From positions 248,001 to 312,000 of the forward strand of contig NZ_JAUSVS010000005.1 of assembly GCF_030814835.1 (NCBI RefSeq): DNA of 64,000 bases. Reading direction: 5' to 3'. Below, piece by piece: positions 34,772 through 43,295 of the stretch. Positions within the stretch are counted from its first letter, which is position 1, and every line of letters begins with the position of its first letter. The notes beneath the pieces were generated by a model. The model searched no databases, had not been told where the DNA came from, and saw only the letters and a list, made by a program, of their open reading frames with translations. The stretch comes from Caulobacter ginsengisoli (lineage in GTDB: Bacteria > Pseudomonadota > Alphaproteobacteria > Caulobacterales > Caulobacteraceae). The translations under genes and the position numbers were made by a program.

Positions 34772-35962
34772 ATGCCCTTCCGCTCCCTCGAAACCGCCGA
34801 CCTCGCCGGCAAGCGCGTCCTGGTCCGGGTCGATCTCAACGTGCCGATGGCCGACGGTCAGGTCACCGACGATACCCGTCTGCGGGCGGTGTTGCCGACC
34901 ATCCGGTTCCTCAGCCTGAAGGGCGCCAAGGTCATCCTGCTGGCCCATTTCGACCGGCCCAAGGGCAAGCGCGTGCCCGAGATGAGCCTGGCCCCCGTCG
35001 TCGGGCCGCTGTCGGACCTGCTGGAACAGCCGGTGGTCTTCGCCGAGGACTGCATCGGCAAGCCGGCGTACGACGTCATCGTCGGGCTGCAAGACGGCGG
35101 CGTCGCCCTGCTGGAAAACCTGCGCTTCCATCCGGGCGAGGAGAAGAACGACCCCGCCTTCGTCACCGAGCTGGGCGCCATCGGCGACATCTATGTCAAC
35201 GACGCCTTCAGCGCCGCCCACCGGGCCCATGCCTCGACCGAGGGCATCGCCCGCCTGCTGCCGGCCTATCCGGGCCTGGCCATGCAGCGCGAGCTGGAGG
35301 CGTTGGACGCGGCGCTGGGCAAGCCGCAGCGGCCGGTGCTGGGCATCGTCGGCGGCTCGAAGGTCTCGACCAAGCTGGACCTCTTGAACAACCTGGTCGC
35401 CAAGCTGGACCGCCTGGCCATCGGCGGCGGCATGGCCAACACCTTCCTGGCCGCCCAGGGCGTCGATGTCGGCGCCTCGCTCTGCGAGCACGAGCTGGGC
35501 GAGACCGCCCGCGAGATCATGGCCAGCGCCAAGAAGGCCGGCTGCGAACTGCTGCTACCCATCGACGTGGTCACCGCCACCGAGGTCAAGCCGGGCGTCG
35601 CGACCAAGACCACCGACCTCGCCGCCATCGGCAAGGACGACCGCATCCTGGACGCCGGGCCGAAGACCACAGAGCGCCTGCTGGCCGCCATGGACGCCAG
35701 CAAGACCCTGATCTGGAACGGCCCGCTGGGCGTGTTCGAGGTCCCGCCGTTCGATGTCGCGACCGTCGCGGCCGCCAAACATGCCGGGGCGCTGGCGCGG
35801 GCCGGCAAGATCGTGGCGGTGGCCGGCGGCGGCGATACGGTGGCGGCCCTGAATCACGCCGGCGTGGCGGGGGAAATGACCTTCGTCTCAACGGCTGGCG
35901 GCGCGTTCCTGGAATGGATGGAAGGCAAGGCGCTGCCCGGCGTCGAAGCGCTGGAAGCTTGA
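34772..35962 (+). CDS. pgk: Phosphoglycerate kinase
   Basis: Transfers phosphate from 1,3-bisphosphoglycerate to ADP. 396 residues. VRVDLNVPMADGQVTDDTRL and NDAFSAAHRAHAST near the N-terminal substrate site; GGSKVSTKLDLL, GGGMANTFL, WNGPLGVFE and the ATP-site GGGDTVAAL. Standard length. Its stop overlaps a TTG start of the next gene (TTGA). Confidence 0.97.
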   Translation: MPFRSLETADLAGKRVLVRVDLNVPMADGQVTDDTRLRAVLPTIRFLSLKGAKVILLAHFDRPKGKRVPEMSLAPVVGPLSDLLEQPVVFAEDCIGKPAYDVIVGLQDGGVALLENLRFHPGEEKNDPAFVTELGAIGDIYVNDAFSAAHRAHASTEGIARLLPAYPGLAMQRELEALDAALGKPQRPVLGIVGGSKVSTKLDLLNNLVAKLDRLAIGGGMANTFLAAQGVDVGASLCEHELGETAREIMASAKKAGCELLLPIDVVTATEVKPGVATKTTDLAAIGKDDRILDAGPKTTERLLAAMDASKTLIWNGPLGVFEVPPFDVATVAAAKHAGALARAGKIVAVAGGGDTVAALNHAGVAGEMTFVSTAGGAFLEWMEGKALPGVEALEA

Positions 35963-36690
35963 GCGTTTACGGCCGCCGCGCGATCATCGTCGGCCTCGGC
36001 GCCGCCGCTATCGCGGCCAACTGCCCGGCCCCGGCGGAGGCCCAGCCTTTGGACGACCTCAACGCCTCGATGAATGACTGGACCTGGGTCGAGCGTTCTG
36101 TGGAAGCGGAAGACCTGGCGCCGCGTTTCGGCTTCTACCTGCACGAGGCCATCTACGTCGGCGATCCGAATGACGAAGACGCCGTCCTAAGCGGCGCGAA
36201 CGACAAGCCGATCGCGTTGCCGACCTTTGCCCGCAAACGGCCGACCTACCCGACCGCCGCCGAGGCGGAAGGTCATGAGGCGGAACTTGCCGCCTATTAT
36301 CGCACGGTGCTGGCGATGACCGGCCAGCCCGCCGAAGACCAGGAGCAGAATTTCTGGCTCGATCTTGGTCTGTACAGCGAAGCGACCCAGGTGGAGATTC
36401 CCTTCGTCATCTGGACCCGGTTGTCGGACATGGCGCCCTTCTCCCAATGGGTGGTTTCCGGCGACGATGGCTCGACCTTTAACGACCTCGACCAGGGCTG
36501 GCAGGTGAAGGGCAAGCGGATCGGCGGGCGCATCCACCTGCAGCACTCAGGGTTCGATCAGGGCGGCGAGTTCGCGAATGTCAGCGTCAGTCGGGTCTCG
36601 CTGGCCGATCGCCTGGCGACCGAGGAGGCCCGGATGGCGAAGATCATCGGTCGGCTGCGCGACTTGTTGGGGATCGATCCGTGGTCCTGA
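35959..36690 (+). CDS. Secreted protein of unknown function
   Basis: 243 residues. Candidate start TTG at 35959 overlaps the pgk stop. The N-terminus has an RR pair (VYGRRAIIVGLGAAAIAA) and a hydrophobic core ending PAPAEAQ, so export, perhaps by Tat, is likely. The mature part is acidic (SMNDWTWVERSVEAEDLA, WQVKGKRIGGRIHLQHSGF) without known catalytic motifs. No family recognised. Confidence 0.65.
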   Translation: MSVYGRRAIIVGLGAAAIAANCPAPAEAQPLDDLNASMNDWTWVERSVEAEDLAPRFGFYLHEAIYVGDPNDEDAVLSGANDKPIALPTFARKRPTYPTAAEAEGHEAELAAYYRTVLAMTGQPAEDQEQNFWLDLGLYSEATQVEIPFVIWTRLSDMAPFSQWVVSGDDGSTFNDLDQGWQVKGKRIGGRIHLQHSGFDQGGEFANVSVSRVSLADRLATEEARMAKIIGRLRDLLGIDPWS

Positions 36691-36720
36691 GCGCCGGCCT
36701 CCAGCCTTGATGCAGGCCGC

Positions 36721-36750
36721 TTGACTCAAAACTCTATATAGGTAGAGTTT
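36721..36750 (+). promoter_or_regulatory. PadR promoter with operator palindrome
   Basis: TTGACT at 36721-36726 and TAGAGT at 36743-36748 (16-base spacer) resemble -35 and -10 boxes. The -10 is inside AAACTCTA-N6-TAGAGTTT (36729-36750). The palindrome ends four bases before the ATG and there is no Shine-Dalgarno sequence, so the transcript may start at or next to the ATG (leaderless). Confidence 0.55.
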
Positions 36751-36754
36751 ATCC

Positions 36755-37060
36755 ATGCCCGCCGCCCCCCGCCGCCTGTCGCCCCAGACCCTCGAGGTGC
36801 TCACCGCCTTGGAAGGCGGGGCGGGCGACTGGCTCTACGGCCTGGAGATCGCCGCCGTCACCGGGCTCAAGTCCGGCAGCCTCTATCCGATTCTGGCGCG
36901 CCTTGCCGACCATGGCCTGCTGGAGGACCGCTGGGTCGAGTCCGACAGGCCCGGCCGTCCCCGCCGCCACGCCTATCGCCTGACCGGCGCCGGCCGCGCC
37001 GCCCTGCGCGCCGCCCGCCTCGATCCCGCCGCCTTTAAGCTCGGAGCCGCCCCGGCATGA
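36755..37060 (+). CDS. PadR-family transcriptional regulator
   Basis: 101 residues. Winged-helix typical of PadR: LEVLTALEGGAGDWLYGLEI, LKSGSLYPILARLADHGLLE and PRRHAYRLTGAGRAALRAA, with almost no C-terminal effector domain (short class, PadR-s2 type). It overlaps the membrane protein gene by ATGA, the usual regulator-target pair, and has a palindrome just before its start. Confidence 0.9.
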   Translation: MPAAPRRLSPQTLEVLTALEGGAGDWLYGLEIAAVTGLKSGSLYPILARLADHGLLEDRWVESDRPGRPRRHAYRLTGAGRAALRAARLDPAAFKLGAAPA

Positions 37061-37617
37061 CCGACCGCCTCGCCGACACCCTGCTGCGCCTGGCCGCGCG
37101 CATCGCCCCGTCCGAGCGTCGGCCCTGGATCGAGGCCGTCCGCGCCGAGGCGGACTTGATCGGGGACCGGTCCGAGGCGCTACGCTGGGCGGCAGGGGGC
37201 TTGCTGGCGGCAATGGGCTGGGCGGCCCGCAAGGACCTGGTCTTTCTCGCGGCGTTGGCCTTCATGGGCTACTGCGGCCTTCTGTGGGTCCAGGATATCT
37301 ATCTTCAGGCAGCCGTCGCGAAGGGAGCGCCTTTCCTCGACGCCGCCGTGGCCAGCCAGATCTGGTGCTATCTTCCGATCTCGGCGCTGTTCGCTGCCTG
37401 GCGGCCCGACCGGGCGGTCGTCGTCGGGGCCTTGATGCCGCTCTTTGCGTGGATTGTCTTTGTCCGCAGTCTGCTCATGGGCATCCCCAGCCAGTGGTCC
37501 TTCGATCTCTGGTGCCTCTACGAGAGTACAAAATACGTCTTTGTCGGAACGGCGCTCGGAGCCGTCGTCGGGTGGGCGCTGAGGCGCGCAGTCCCAAAGC
37601 GTCCGACGACGGATTAG
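37057..37617 (+). CDS. Membrane protein coupled to PadR
   Basis: 186 residues. N-terminal cytoplasmic helix region (LLRLAARIAPSERRPWIEAVRAE), then four hydrophobic segments at about 65-82, 95-115, 122-142 and 160-178. Overlaps padR (ATGA) and precedes fba by 87 bases. Such PadR-coupled proteins are often stress-related, but this one is unknown. Confidence 0.7.
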   Translation: MTDRLADTLLRLAARIAPSERRPWIEAVRAEADLIGDRSEALRWAAGGLLAAMGWAARKDLVFLAALAFMGYCGLLWVQDIYLQAAVAKGAPFLDAAVASQIWCYLPISALFAAWRPDRAVVVGALMPLFAWIVFVRSLLMGIPSQWSFDLWCLYESTKYVFVGTALGAVVGWALRRAVPKRPTTD

Positions 37618-37704
37618 CCATCACACGCCCGTGGCGGGCGGGGGTGACTCCGCCTCCGCCGCCGACTAAAACAGCGCCACAAAATTGCCCGCAAGGAGTC
37701 TCCC

Positions 37705-38790
37705 GTGGCCCGCATCACCCTGCGCCAACTTCTGGACCACGCCGCCGAGCACGACTACGGCCTGCCCGCCTTCAACATCAACAACATGGAGCAGGGCCTG
37801 GCCATCATGGAGGCCGCCGACGCCGTCGATGCGCCGGTGATCATCCAGGCCTCCAGAGGGGCCCGCAGCTACGCCAACGACATCATGCTGGCCCGGCTGA
37901 TCGACGCCCTGGTCGAGATCTATCCGCACATCCCGGTCTGCATGCACCAGGACCACGGCAACGGCCCGGCCACCTGCGCCACCGCCATCCAGTACGGCTT
38001 CACCAGCGTGATGATGGACGGCTCCCTGGAAGAGGACGCCAAGACCCCGGCTTCCTACGAATACAATGTCGACGTCACCCGCCGGGTGGTCGAGATGGCC
38101 CACAGCTGCGGCGTCTCGGTCGAGGGCGAGCTGGGCGTGCTGGGCAGCCTGGAAACCGGCATGGGCGAGGCCGAGGACGGCCACGGCTTCGAGGGCAAGC
38201 TGGACCACTCCTCGCTGCTGACCGACCCGGACCAGGCCGTGGACTTCGTCAAGAAGACCCAGGTCGATGCGCTCGCCATCGCCATGGGCACCAGCCACGG
38301 CGCCTACAAGTTCAGCCGCCAGCCCGACGGCAAGGTGCTGGCCATGAACGTCATCGAGGAGATCCACCGGCGCCTCCCCAACACCCACCTGGTGATGCAT
38401 GGCTCCTCCTCGGTGCCCAAGGACCTGCAGGAGATCATCAACGCCTATGGCGGCGAGATGCCCGAGACCTGGGGCGTGCCGATCGAGGAGATCGTCCACG
38501 GCATCAAGAACGGCGTGCGCAAGATCAACATCGACACCGACAACCGCATGGCCATGACCGGCGCCATCCGCAAGGTGCTGTCGATGAAGCCCGGCGAGTT
38601 CGACCCCCGCGCCTATCTCAAGCCCGCCAAGGAAGCCATGCGCAGGATCTGCGAGCAGCGCTTCGAACAGTTCGGCGCCGCCGGCTGGGCCGGCAAGATC
38701 CGGCCGCTGTCGACGGCCGCCATGGCCAAGCGCTATGCGGCCGGCGAACTGAAGGCCCGTATCGACGCGACCAAGGTCGCCGCCGAGTGA
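37705..38790 (+). CDS. fba: Fructose-bisphosphate aldolase, class II
   Basis: Zinc-dependent cleavage of fructose-1,6-bisphosphate. 361 residues. Zinc ligands fall in CMHQDHG (near 80), [10 protein letters not shown] and the [11 protein letters not shown] region; GVSVEGELG and SHGAYKF also match. Start is GTG at 37705 with AAGGAG upstream. Long loop ([14 protein letters not shown]) of the class II type. Last gene of the carbon cluster; its stop overlaps the next GTG. Confidence 0.97.
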   Translation: MARITLRQLLDHAAEHDYGLPAFNINNMEQGLAIMEAADAVDAPVIIQASRGARSYANDIMLARLIDALVEIYPHIPVCMHQDHGNGPATCATAIQYGFTSVMMDGSLEEDAKTPASYEYNVDVTRRVVEMAHSCGVSVEGELGVLGSLETGMGEAEDGHGFEGKLDHSSLLTDPDQAVDFVKKTQVDALAIAMGTSHGAYKFSRQPDGKVLAMNVIEEIHRRLPNTHLVMHGSSSVPKDLQEIINAYGGEMPETWGVPIEEIVHGIKNGVRKINIDTDNRMAMTGAIRKVLSMKPGEFDPRAYLKPAKEAMRRICEQRFEQFGAAGWAGKIRPLSTAAMAKRYAAGELKARIDATKVAAE

Positions 38791-39596
38791 GACGCCTGGC
38801 GCTCGCCGCGGCCCTGGGCCTCCTGGCGAGCACAGCGCTGGCGCACGAGACCTGGCTGCGGGCCTCCGCGCCCGCCCAGGTCGGCCAACCTCTGGCCCTG
38901 GGCCTGACCAGCGGCGCGGACTTTCCCAAGCCCGATGCCGGCCCCAAGCCCGACCGGATCGATCGCCTGAGCCTGGCCATCGACGGCCAGGTTCAACCCA
39001 TCGAGGTTACCGGGCCGGGCGGCGGCGAGCTGCGGCTCAGCTTCACGCCGCAACGGGCCGGCCTGGCGGTGGTCGCGGTGTCGCTCAAGCCCCGTCCCAT
39101 CACGCTGGACCCCGCCGAGGTCCCGGAATACCTCGCCGAGGCCGATCCCGGCCCGGAGGTGATCAGCGCCTGGGCTATGCTGAAGCCCAAGGGCGACTGG
39201 CGGGAAGTCTACGTCAAGAACGCCAAGCTGCTGGTCTGCGTGGCGCCTTGCGAGGGCAGCCGCGCCGCCATGGCCCCCTCGGGCCAGGACCTGGAATTCG
39301 TCGCCCTGGAACCCGGCCCCTCGCCGCGCCGGCTGAACCTGCTGCAGGGTGGCCAACCGGCAGTCAATCGGACGGTCTGGCTGCACCAGCCCGGCGCAGC
39401 GCCCCGCAAGCTGACGACCAGCCCCGGGGGCGAGATCGTCCTGCCGGCCGGCCTGACCGGGGAGGTCATGCTGTCCAGCATCTGGCTGCGCCCGCCGGTG
39501 TCGATGATGATGTCAGGGCCAGGCGGGTACAAGCCCGGCGATGAGGGGGTCTTCGCTAGCGACTTCGCCTCCATCGTCTTCCAGGCCGGGTCCTAG
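38787..39596 (+). CDS. Secreted DUF4198-like protein
   Basis: 269 residues, GTG start overlapping the fba stop (GTGA). Signal peptide ends ALAHETW, and the new N-terminus HETWLRAS resembles the HxxWL start of DUF4198 (nickel-transport associated, Ig-like) proteins. Beta-rich sequence with few cysteines and a C-terminal [21 protein letters not shown]. Exported; role unknown. Confidence 0.7.
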   Translation: MRRLALAAALGLLASTALAHETWLRASAPAQVGQPLALGLTSGADFPKPDAGPKPDRIDRLSLAIDGQVQPIEVTGPGGGELRLSFTPQRAGLAVVAVSLKPRPITLDPAEVPEYLAEADPGPEVISAWAMLKPKGDWREVYVKNAKLLVCVAPCEGSRAAMAPSGQDLEFVALEPGPSPRRLNLLQGGQPAVNRTVWLHQPGAAPRKLTTSPGGEIVLPAGLTGEVMLSSIWLRPPVSMMMSGPGGYKPGDEGVFASDFASIVFQAGS

Positions 39597-39614
39597 GGTC
39601 CGTACTCAATACCG

Positions 39615-39732
39615 CTCATCCCCGCGAAAGCGGGGACCCAGGCTTTTTGCCGTTGAGGGCGATTCTGACAGGTCGGGGCGGCTGTAAGTCCGCTACGAAA
39701 AACACCTGGGTCCCCGCTTTCGCGGGGATGAG
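39615..39732. repeat. Perfect palindromic repeat, 28-base arms
   Basis: Left arm 39615-39642 (from CTCATCCCCGCGAAAG to CCCAGG); the right arm 39705-39732 is the exact reverse complement. The arms carry an internal CCCCGC-GAAA-GCGGGG hairpin. Spacer of 62 bases. Lies between the DUF4198-like gene and the convergent MFS gene. Confidence 0.9.
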
Positions 39733-39788
39733 TGGATTGAAGTAGTGATAAGCTCTTGAATTATCTGGGCCATAATTGAGTCTGGGTC

Positions 39789-41438
39789 CTAGCCCTCGAT
39801 CGGATTGCCCTTCATCTCCCTGATGAACAACCAGCCGACTACGGCGGTGATCCCCGCCACCGCGACCGGATACCAGAGCCCGAAATAGATATTCCCCGTC
39901 GCCGCCACCAGGGCGAATGCCGTGGTGGGCAGGAAGCCGCCGAACCAGCCGTTGCCGATGTGATAGGGCAGGCTCATCGAGGTGTAGCGGATGCGGGCCG
40001 GGAACATCTCGACCAGGGCCGCGGCGATCGGGCCGTAGACCATGGTCACCAGCAGCACGAGCAGAAAGAGGATGCCCAGCAGGCGGGGCTTGTCGACCGC
40101 CGCGCTGTCGGCCTTGGCCGGATAGCCCGCGGCCTTGAGCGCCGCGCCGAGGTCCTTGCGCCAGGCGGTCTGTCTGTCGGTGAAGTCCTTCTTGGCCAGG
40201 CCCGCGCCCTCGAATGAGGGGAACAGCTTGGCGCCGATCTCGACCTGGGCCAGGGAGCCGGGCAGGGCGTCGCGGTTCTGGTAGGAGACCCCGGCCGAGG
40301 CCAGGGCCGCCTTGGCGACATCGCAGCTGGAGGTGAACAGGGTCTTGCCGACCGGGTCGAACTGGAACGAGCAGGTGGCCGGATCGGCGATCACCGCCAC
40401 CGGGGCCTTGGCGCTGGCCGCCGCCAGGGCGGGATTGGCCGCCACGGTCAGGGCGCTGAACAGCGGGAAGTAGCCGATGGCCGCCAGGGCGCAGCCGGCC
40501 AGGATGATCGGCTTGCGGCCGATCTTGTCCGACAGCCAGCCGAAGACCACGAAGAAGGGCGTGGCCAGCAAGAGGGCCAGGGCCACCATGCCGTTGGCCA
40601 GGGCGTCGTCGACATGCAGGGTCTTGGTCAGGAAGAACAGCGAGTAGAACTGGCCGCCATACCAGACCACCGCCTGGCCGGCGGTGAGACCCACCAGGGC
40701 CAGGATGACCAGCTTGAGGTTGCCGCCCTTGGCGAAGGATTCGCTGAGGGGTTTGCGGCTGGTCTTGCCCTCGTCGATCATCTGCTGGAAGACCGGGCTC
40801 TCGTTGAGCCTCAGCCGGATCCATAGCGAGACCATCAGCAGCACGATCGAGACCAGGAAGGGCGCGCGCCAGCCCCAGGCGTTGAAGGCGTCCTCGCCGA
40901 TCTCCTGGCGGATCAGCAGGATGACGATGAGGCTGAGGAAGAGGCCCAGGGTCGCCGTGGTCTGGATCCAGCTGGTGTAGAGGCCGCGCTTGCCCGGCGG
41001 GGCGTGCTCGGCGACATAGGTGGCCGCCCCGCCGTATTCGCCGCCCAGGGCCATGCCCTGGATCAGCCGCATGACGATCAGGGCGATGGGGGCGGCGACG
41101 CCGATCTGGCTGTAGTCGGGCAGCAGGCCGACCACGAAGGTCGACAGCCCCATCAGCAGCATGGTGACCAGGAAGGTGTTCTTGCGCCCCCAGCGGTCGC
41201 CCAGCCGCCCGAAGACGATGGCGCCCAGCGGCCGGACCGCGAAGCCGGCGGCGAAGGCCAGCAGGGCCAGGATGTAGGCGGTGGTGTCGTTGACGCCGGA
41301 GAAGAAGTGCTTGGAGATCACCCCCACGAGCGCGCCGTAGAGGTAGAAGTCGTACCACTCGAAAATGGTCCCCGCCGACGCCCCGGCGATGACCAGTCCA
41401 TGCCCCGTCCCGCGGGCTTCAGCCCCAGCCTGCGCCAT
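39789..41438 (-). CDS. MFS transporter, metabolite:H+ symporter type
   Basis: 549 residues from the ATG at 41438 (GGAGGGG upstream; a TTG 12 bases further up is less likely). Twelve segments expected: N-terminal FEWYDFYLYGALVGVIS, the inner loop GRLGDRWGRKNTFL, IQGMALGGEYGGAATYV, and the second-half GWLSDKIGRKPII. An unusual soluble loop of about 110 residues follows (ALTVAANPALAAASAKAP to AKADSAAVDKPRLL) with two cysteines. Family resembles shikimate/proline/2-oxoglutarate transporters; substrate unknown. Confidence 0.88.
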   Translation of the reverse strand: MAQAGAEARGTGHGLVIAGASAGTIFEWYDFYLYGALVGVISKHFFSGVNDTTAYILALLAFAAGFAVRPLGAIVFGRLGDRWGRKNTFLVTMLLMGLSTFVVGLLPDYSQIGVAAPIALIVMRLIQGMALGGEYGGAATYVAEHAPPGKRGLYTSWIQTTATLGLFLSLIVILLIRQEIGEDAFNAWGWRAPFLVSIVLLMVSLWIRLRLNESPVFQQMIDEGKTSRKPLSESFAKGGNLKLVILALVGLTAGQAVVWYGGQFYSLFFLTKTLHVDDALANGMVALALLLATPFFVVFGWLSDKIGRKPIILAGCALAAIGYFPLFSALTVAANPALAAASAKAPVAVIADPATCSFQFDPVGKTLFTSSCDVAKAALASAGVSYQNRDALPGSLAQVEIGAKLFPSFEGAGLAKKDFTDRQTAWRKDLGAALKAAGYPAKADSAAVDKPRLLGILFLLVLLVTMVYGPIAAALVEMFPARIRYTSMSLPYHIGNGWFGGFLPTTAFALVAATGNIYFGLWYPVAVAGITAVVGWLFIREMKGNPIEG

Positions 41439-41521
41439 CGTCCCCTCCAAGCTCGCGGCGGGACGGTAAGCGGGCTAAGGCCAGTCGGCAATCGGTGGTT
41501 GGCGGAGCGGCTACCTATTCA

Positions 41522-41722
41522 CAACTCTCCCCCTCGCTTGCGAGGGGGAGCGAGGGACACGCCGAAGGCGGCGTCCCACGGAGGGGGAGCCTTGCGGCGG
41601 TTCAGCCTTCCGCCGGCGCAGGGTGTTTTCCCGGATACGTGGCCGCTGACCTGTCTCCTCACCCGCTCTTCGCGCTGTCGCGCTCAGAGTCGACCTCTCC
41701 TCGGAGAGGAGAGGAGTTGGGT
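41522..41722. repeat. Composite repeat, modules II then I
   Basis: Module II: CTCTCCCCCTCGCTTGCGAG...GGCGTCCCACGGAGGGGGAG. Module I: CTCCTCACCCGCTCTTCGCG...GACCTCTCCTCGGAGAGGAG. Same parts as 24626-24795 (reversed) and 47555-47712 (I then II). It separates the MFS and TspO-like genes. Confidence 0.8.
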
Positions 41723-42291
41723 TAGTGCAGCGCCTTCGATGGCGACACACGTCTCCAGAAGTTGTCGTTCATCGCCCCGGCGAGGCCCATCCAGCCGACA
41801 TAGGGGTTGTGGAAGGGGTTATCGACGCCGCCGACCTTGCTGGCCGAGACGCCGAAGGCCGCCGCCGTGCCCAGCGCCGCCGTGGCGGTGGCCACCCGGC
41901 CGCCCAGCCGCTTGGGCCCGAGCGCCATCCACAGCACGTTGAAACCGGTCGCCAGGCTCCACAGGGTCAGCGCCCGGGTGCGGGCCTCGCCGCGCGGGGC
42001 GTTCCAGACCTTCAGTCCGGACAGGGTCAGGGCCATGAACAGCGGCGGCCAGGCGATGTTGAACATCGCCCGCTGCGGGCTGGACACCGGCGCCTGCAGT
42101 TCGGCGTAGTCGGCCATGGTCTCGGGCATGTCGGCCAGCCGCTTGTGGCGGCGGCTGACGATCTCGGCGGCGGCGACGGCGAACAGGGTCAGGCCCACGC
42201 CCATGGCGATATGGCCGGCGACGCCGGCGCGGGGCGTGTCGGGCTCGAAGCCTTCCGGTCCCATGTGGGTCCGGCCGAAACTGGTTTCCAT
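41722..42291 (-). CDS. Putative TspO/MBR-like membrane protein
   Basis: 189 residues with about five hydrophobic segments (for example GVGLTLFAVAAAEIV, WPPLFMALTLSGLKVWNAP, LWSLATGFNVLWMALGPKRLG, TATAALGTAAAFGVS). The WPP motif and the overall size suggest a TspO/MBR type protein, but the match is not strong. Convergent with nothing; its start is 76 bases from bfr. Confidence 0.55.
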   Translation of the reverse strand: METSFGRTHMGPEGFEPDTPRAGVAGHIAMGVGLTLFAVAAAEIVSRRHKRLADMPETMADYAELQAPVSSPQRAMFNIAWPPLFMALTLSGLKVWNAPRGEARTRALTLWSLATGFNVLWMALGPKRLGGRVATATAALGTAAAFGVSASKVGGVDNPFHNPYVGWMGLAGAMNDNFWRRVSPSKALH

Positions 42292-42366
42292 ACGCTCACC
42301 TCCCGGGCGGTTCCCTGGTGGGAACTCGGCAGACCGGATTTGGTTTCCCCGATACGAACCTTCAAG

Positions 42367-42849
42367 CTACGAGCCTTCAAGCTCGCCCATGGCCGATTGC
42401 AGATAATTCTGCTCGCCCAGCGAGGCGACCAGCGACAGCTGGGTCTCCAGGAAGTCGATATGCTCCTCGGTGTCGACGAGGATTTCTTCCAGCACCTCGC
42501 GGGTGACGAAGTCGCGCGCCGCCTCGCACTGGGCGACGCCGTCGACCAGGGTCTTGCGGCCGCCCGACTCGATGGCCAGGTCGGCGGCCAGGCATTCGGG
42601 CACCGTCTCGCCGATCTTCAGCTTGCCCAGGTCCTGCAGGTTGGGCAGGCCGTCGAGGAACAGGATGCGCTTGATCAGCTTGTCGGCGTGCTTCATCTCG
42701 CCGATCGATTCGTCGTAGGTGATCTGGCCCAGCTTCTGGAAACCCCAGTTCTGGTACATGCGGGCGTGCAGGAAATACTGGTTCACCGCCGTCAGCTCGT
42801 TGGTGAGCACCGCGTTCAGCGTCTTGATGATCGCCGGATCGCCCCGCAT
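42367..42849 (-). CDS. bfr: Bacterioferritin
   Basis: 160 residues; forms 24-subunit shells that store iron. Heme-ligand Met at 52 and ferroxidase ligands Glu18, Glu51, His54 are present ([27 protein letters not shown]), with [13 protein letters not shown] supplying the second-site Glu and His. The usual H46 (in YHES) is Asp here. bfd is immediately upstream on the same strand. Confidence 0.96.
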   Translation of the reverse strand: MRGDPAIIKTLNAVLTNELTAVNQYFLHARMYQNWGFQKLGQITYDESIGEMKHADKLIKRILFLDGLPNLQDLGKLKIGETVPECLAADLAIESGGRKTLVDGVAQCEAARDFVTREVLEEILVDTEEHIDFLETQLSLVASLGEQNYLQSAMGELEGS

Positions 42850-42916
42850 GGCCGTCTCTCCGTTTCAATTCGCGGCGAAACTGAGCCCGACGGCGACTCG
42901 CCGCAAGCGAAGAAAC

Positions 42917-43102
42917 CTACTCCGCCGCGTAGCGCAGGGTTTCCTGGCTCTGCTCGATCATCTCGCGCATTTCGCAGACGCAGCGGGCGCACTGCGGCCG
43001 GCAGGCCTTGGCCTTGAAGATCTCGGCGGGCCGGCTGGCGCCGGCCGCGATGGCGGCGCGCACTTCGCGCTCGCGGATGCCGTTACAGTTGCAGACGTAC
43101 AC
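42917..43102 (-). CDS. bfd: Bacterioferritin-associated ferredoxin Bfd
   Basis: 61 residues from a GTG at 43102 giving MYVCNCNGIRE; an in-frame ATG at 43138 would add 12 residues. The four cysteines of the 2Fe-2S site follow the Bfd pattern (VCNCNG, ACRPQCARC). It delivers electrons to free iron from Bfr. The bfd-bfr order on the minus strand is conserved. A palindrome resembling an iron box lies about 60 bases upstream. Confidence 0.87.
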   Translation of the reverse strand: MYVCNCNGIREREVRAAIAAGASRPAEIFKAKACRPQCARCVCEMREMIEQSQETLRYAAE

Positions 43103-43160
43103 GGGTGGGGAGCCCCTGGGGTCGGTGAGGCTCTGCACATAGAGGCTTGCGAGCGATGTT

Positions 43161-43175
43161 GCAACTCATTTGCAT
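43161..43175 (-). promoter_or_regulatory. Possible iron-responsive (Fur/Irr-type) box upstream of bfd
   Basis: TGCAA-CTCAT-TTGCA, a perfect inverted repeat with a 5-base spacer, about 60 bases before bfd. Such sequences resemble Fur-family sites in Alphaproteobacteria. Divergent from the Old Yellow Enzyme gene (start at 43296), so it might serve either. Confidence 0.5.
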
Positions 43176-43295
43176 GTAGCGCGGCTTTCAGCCACGTCGC
43201 TTTCAGCCAGGTCGGGGGCCGCATCAGTTATTCTCGGGATGCGCGGACGGCCGCCGGCCCCTATCTGGTCGTGACCGCCACTCCCGGAGTTACTG

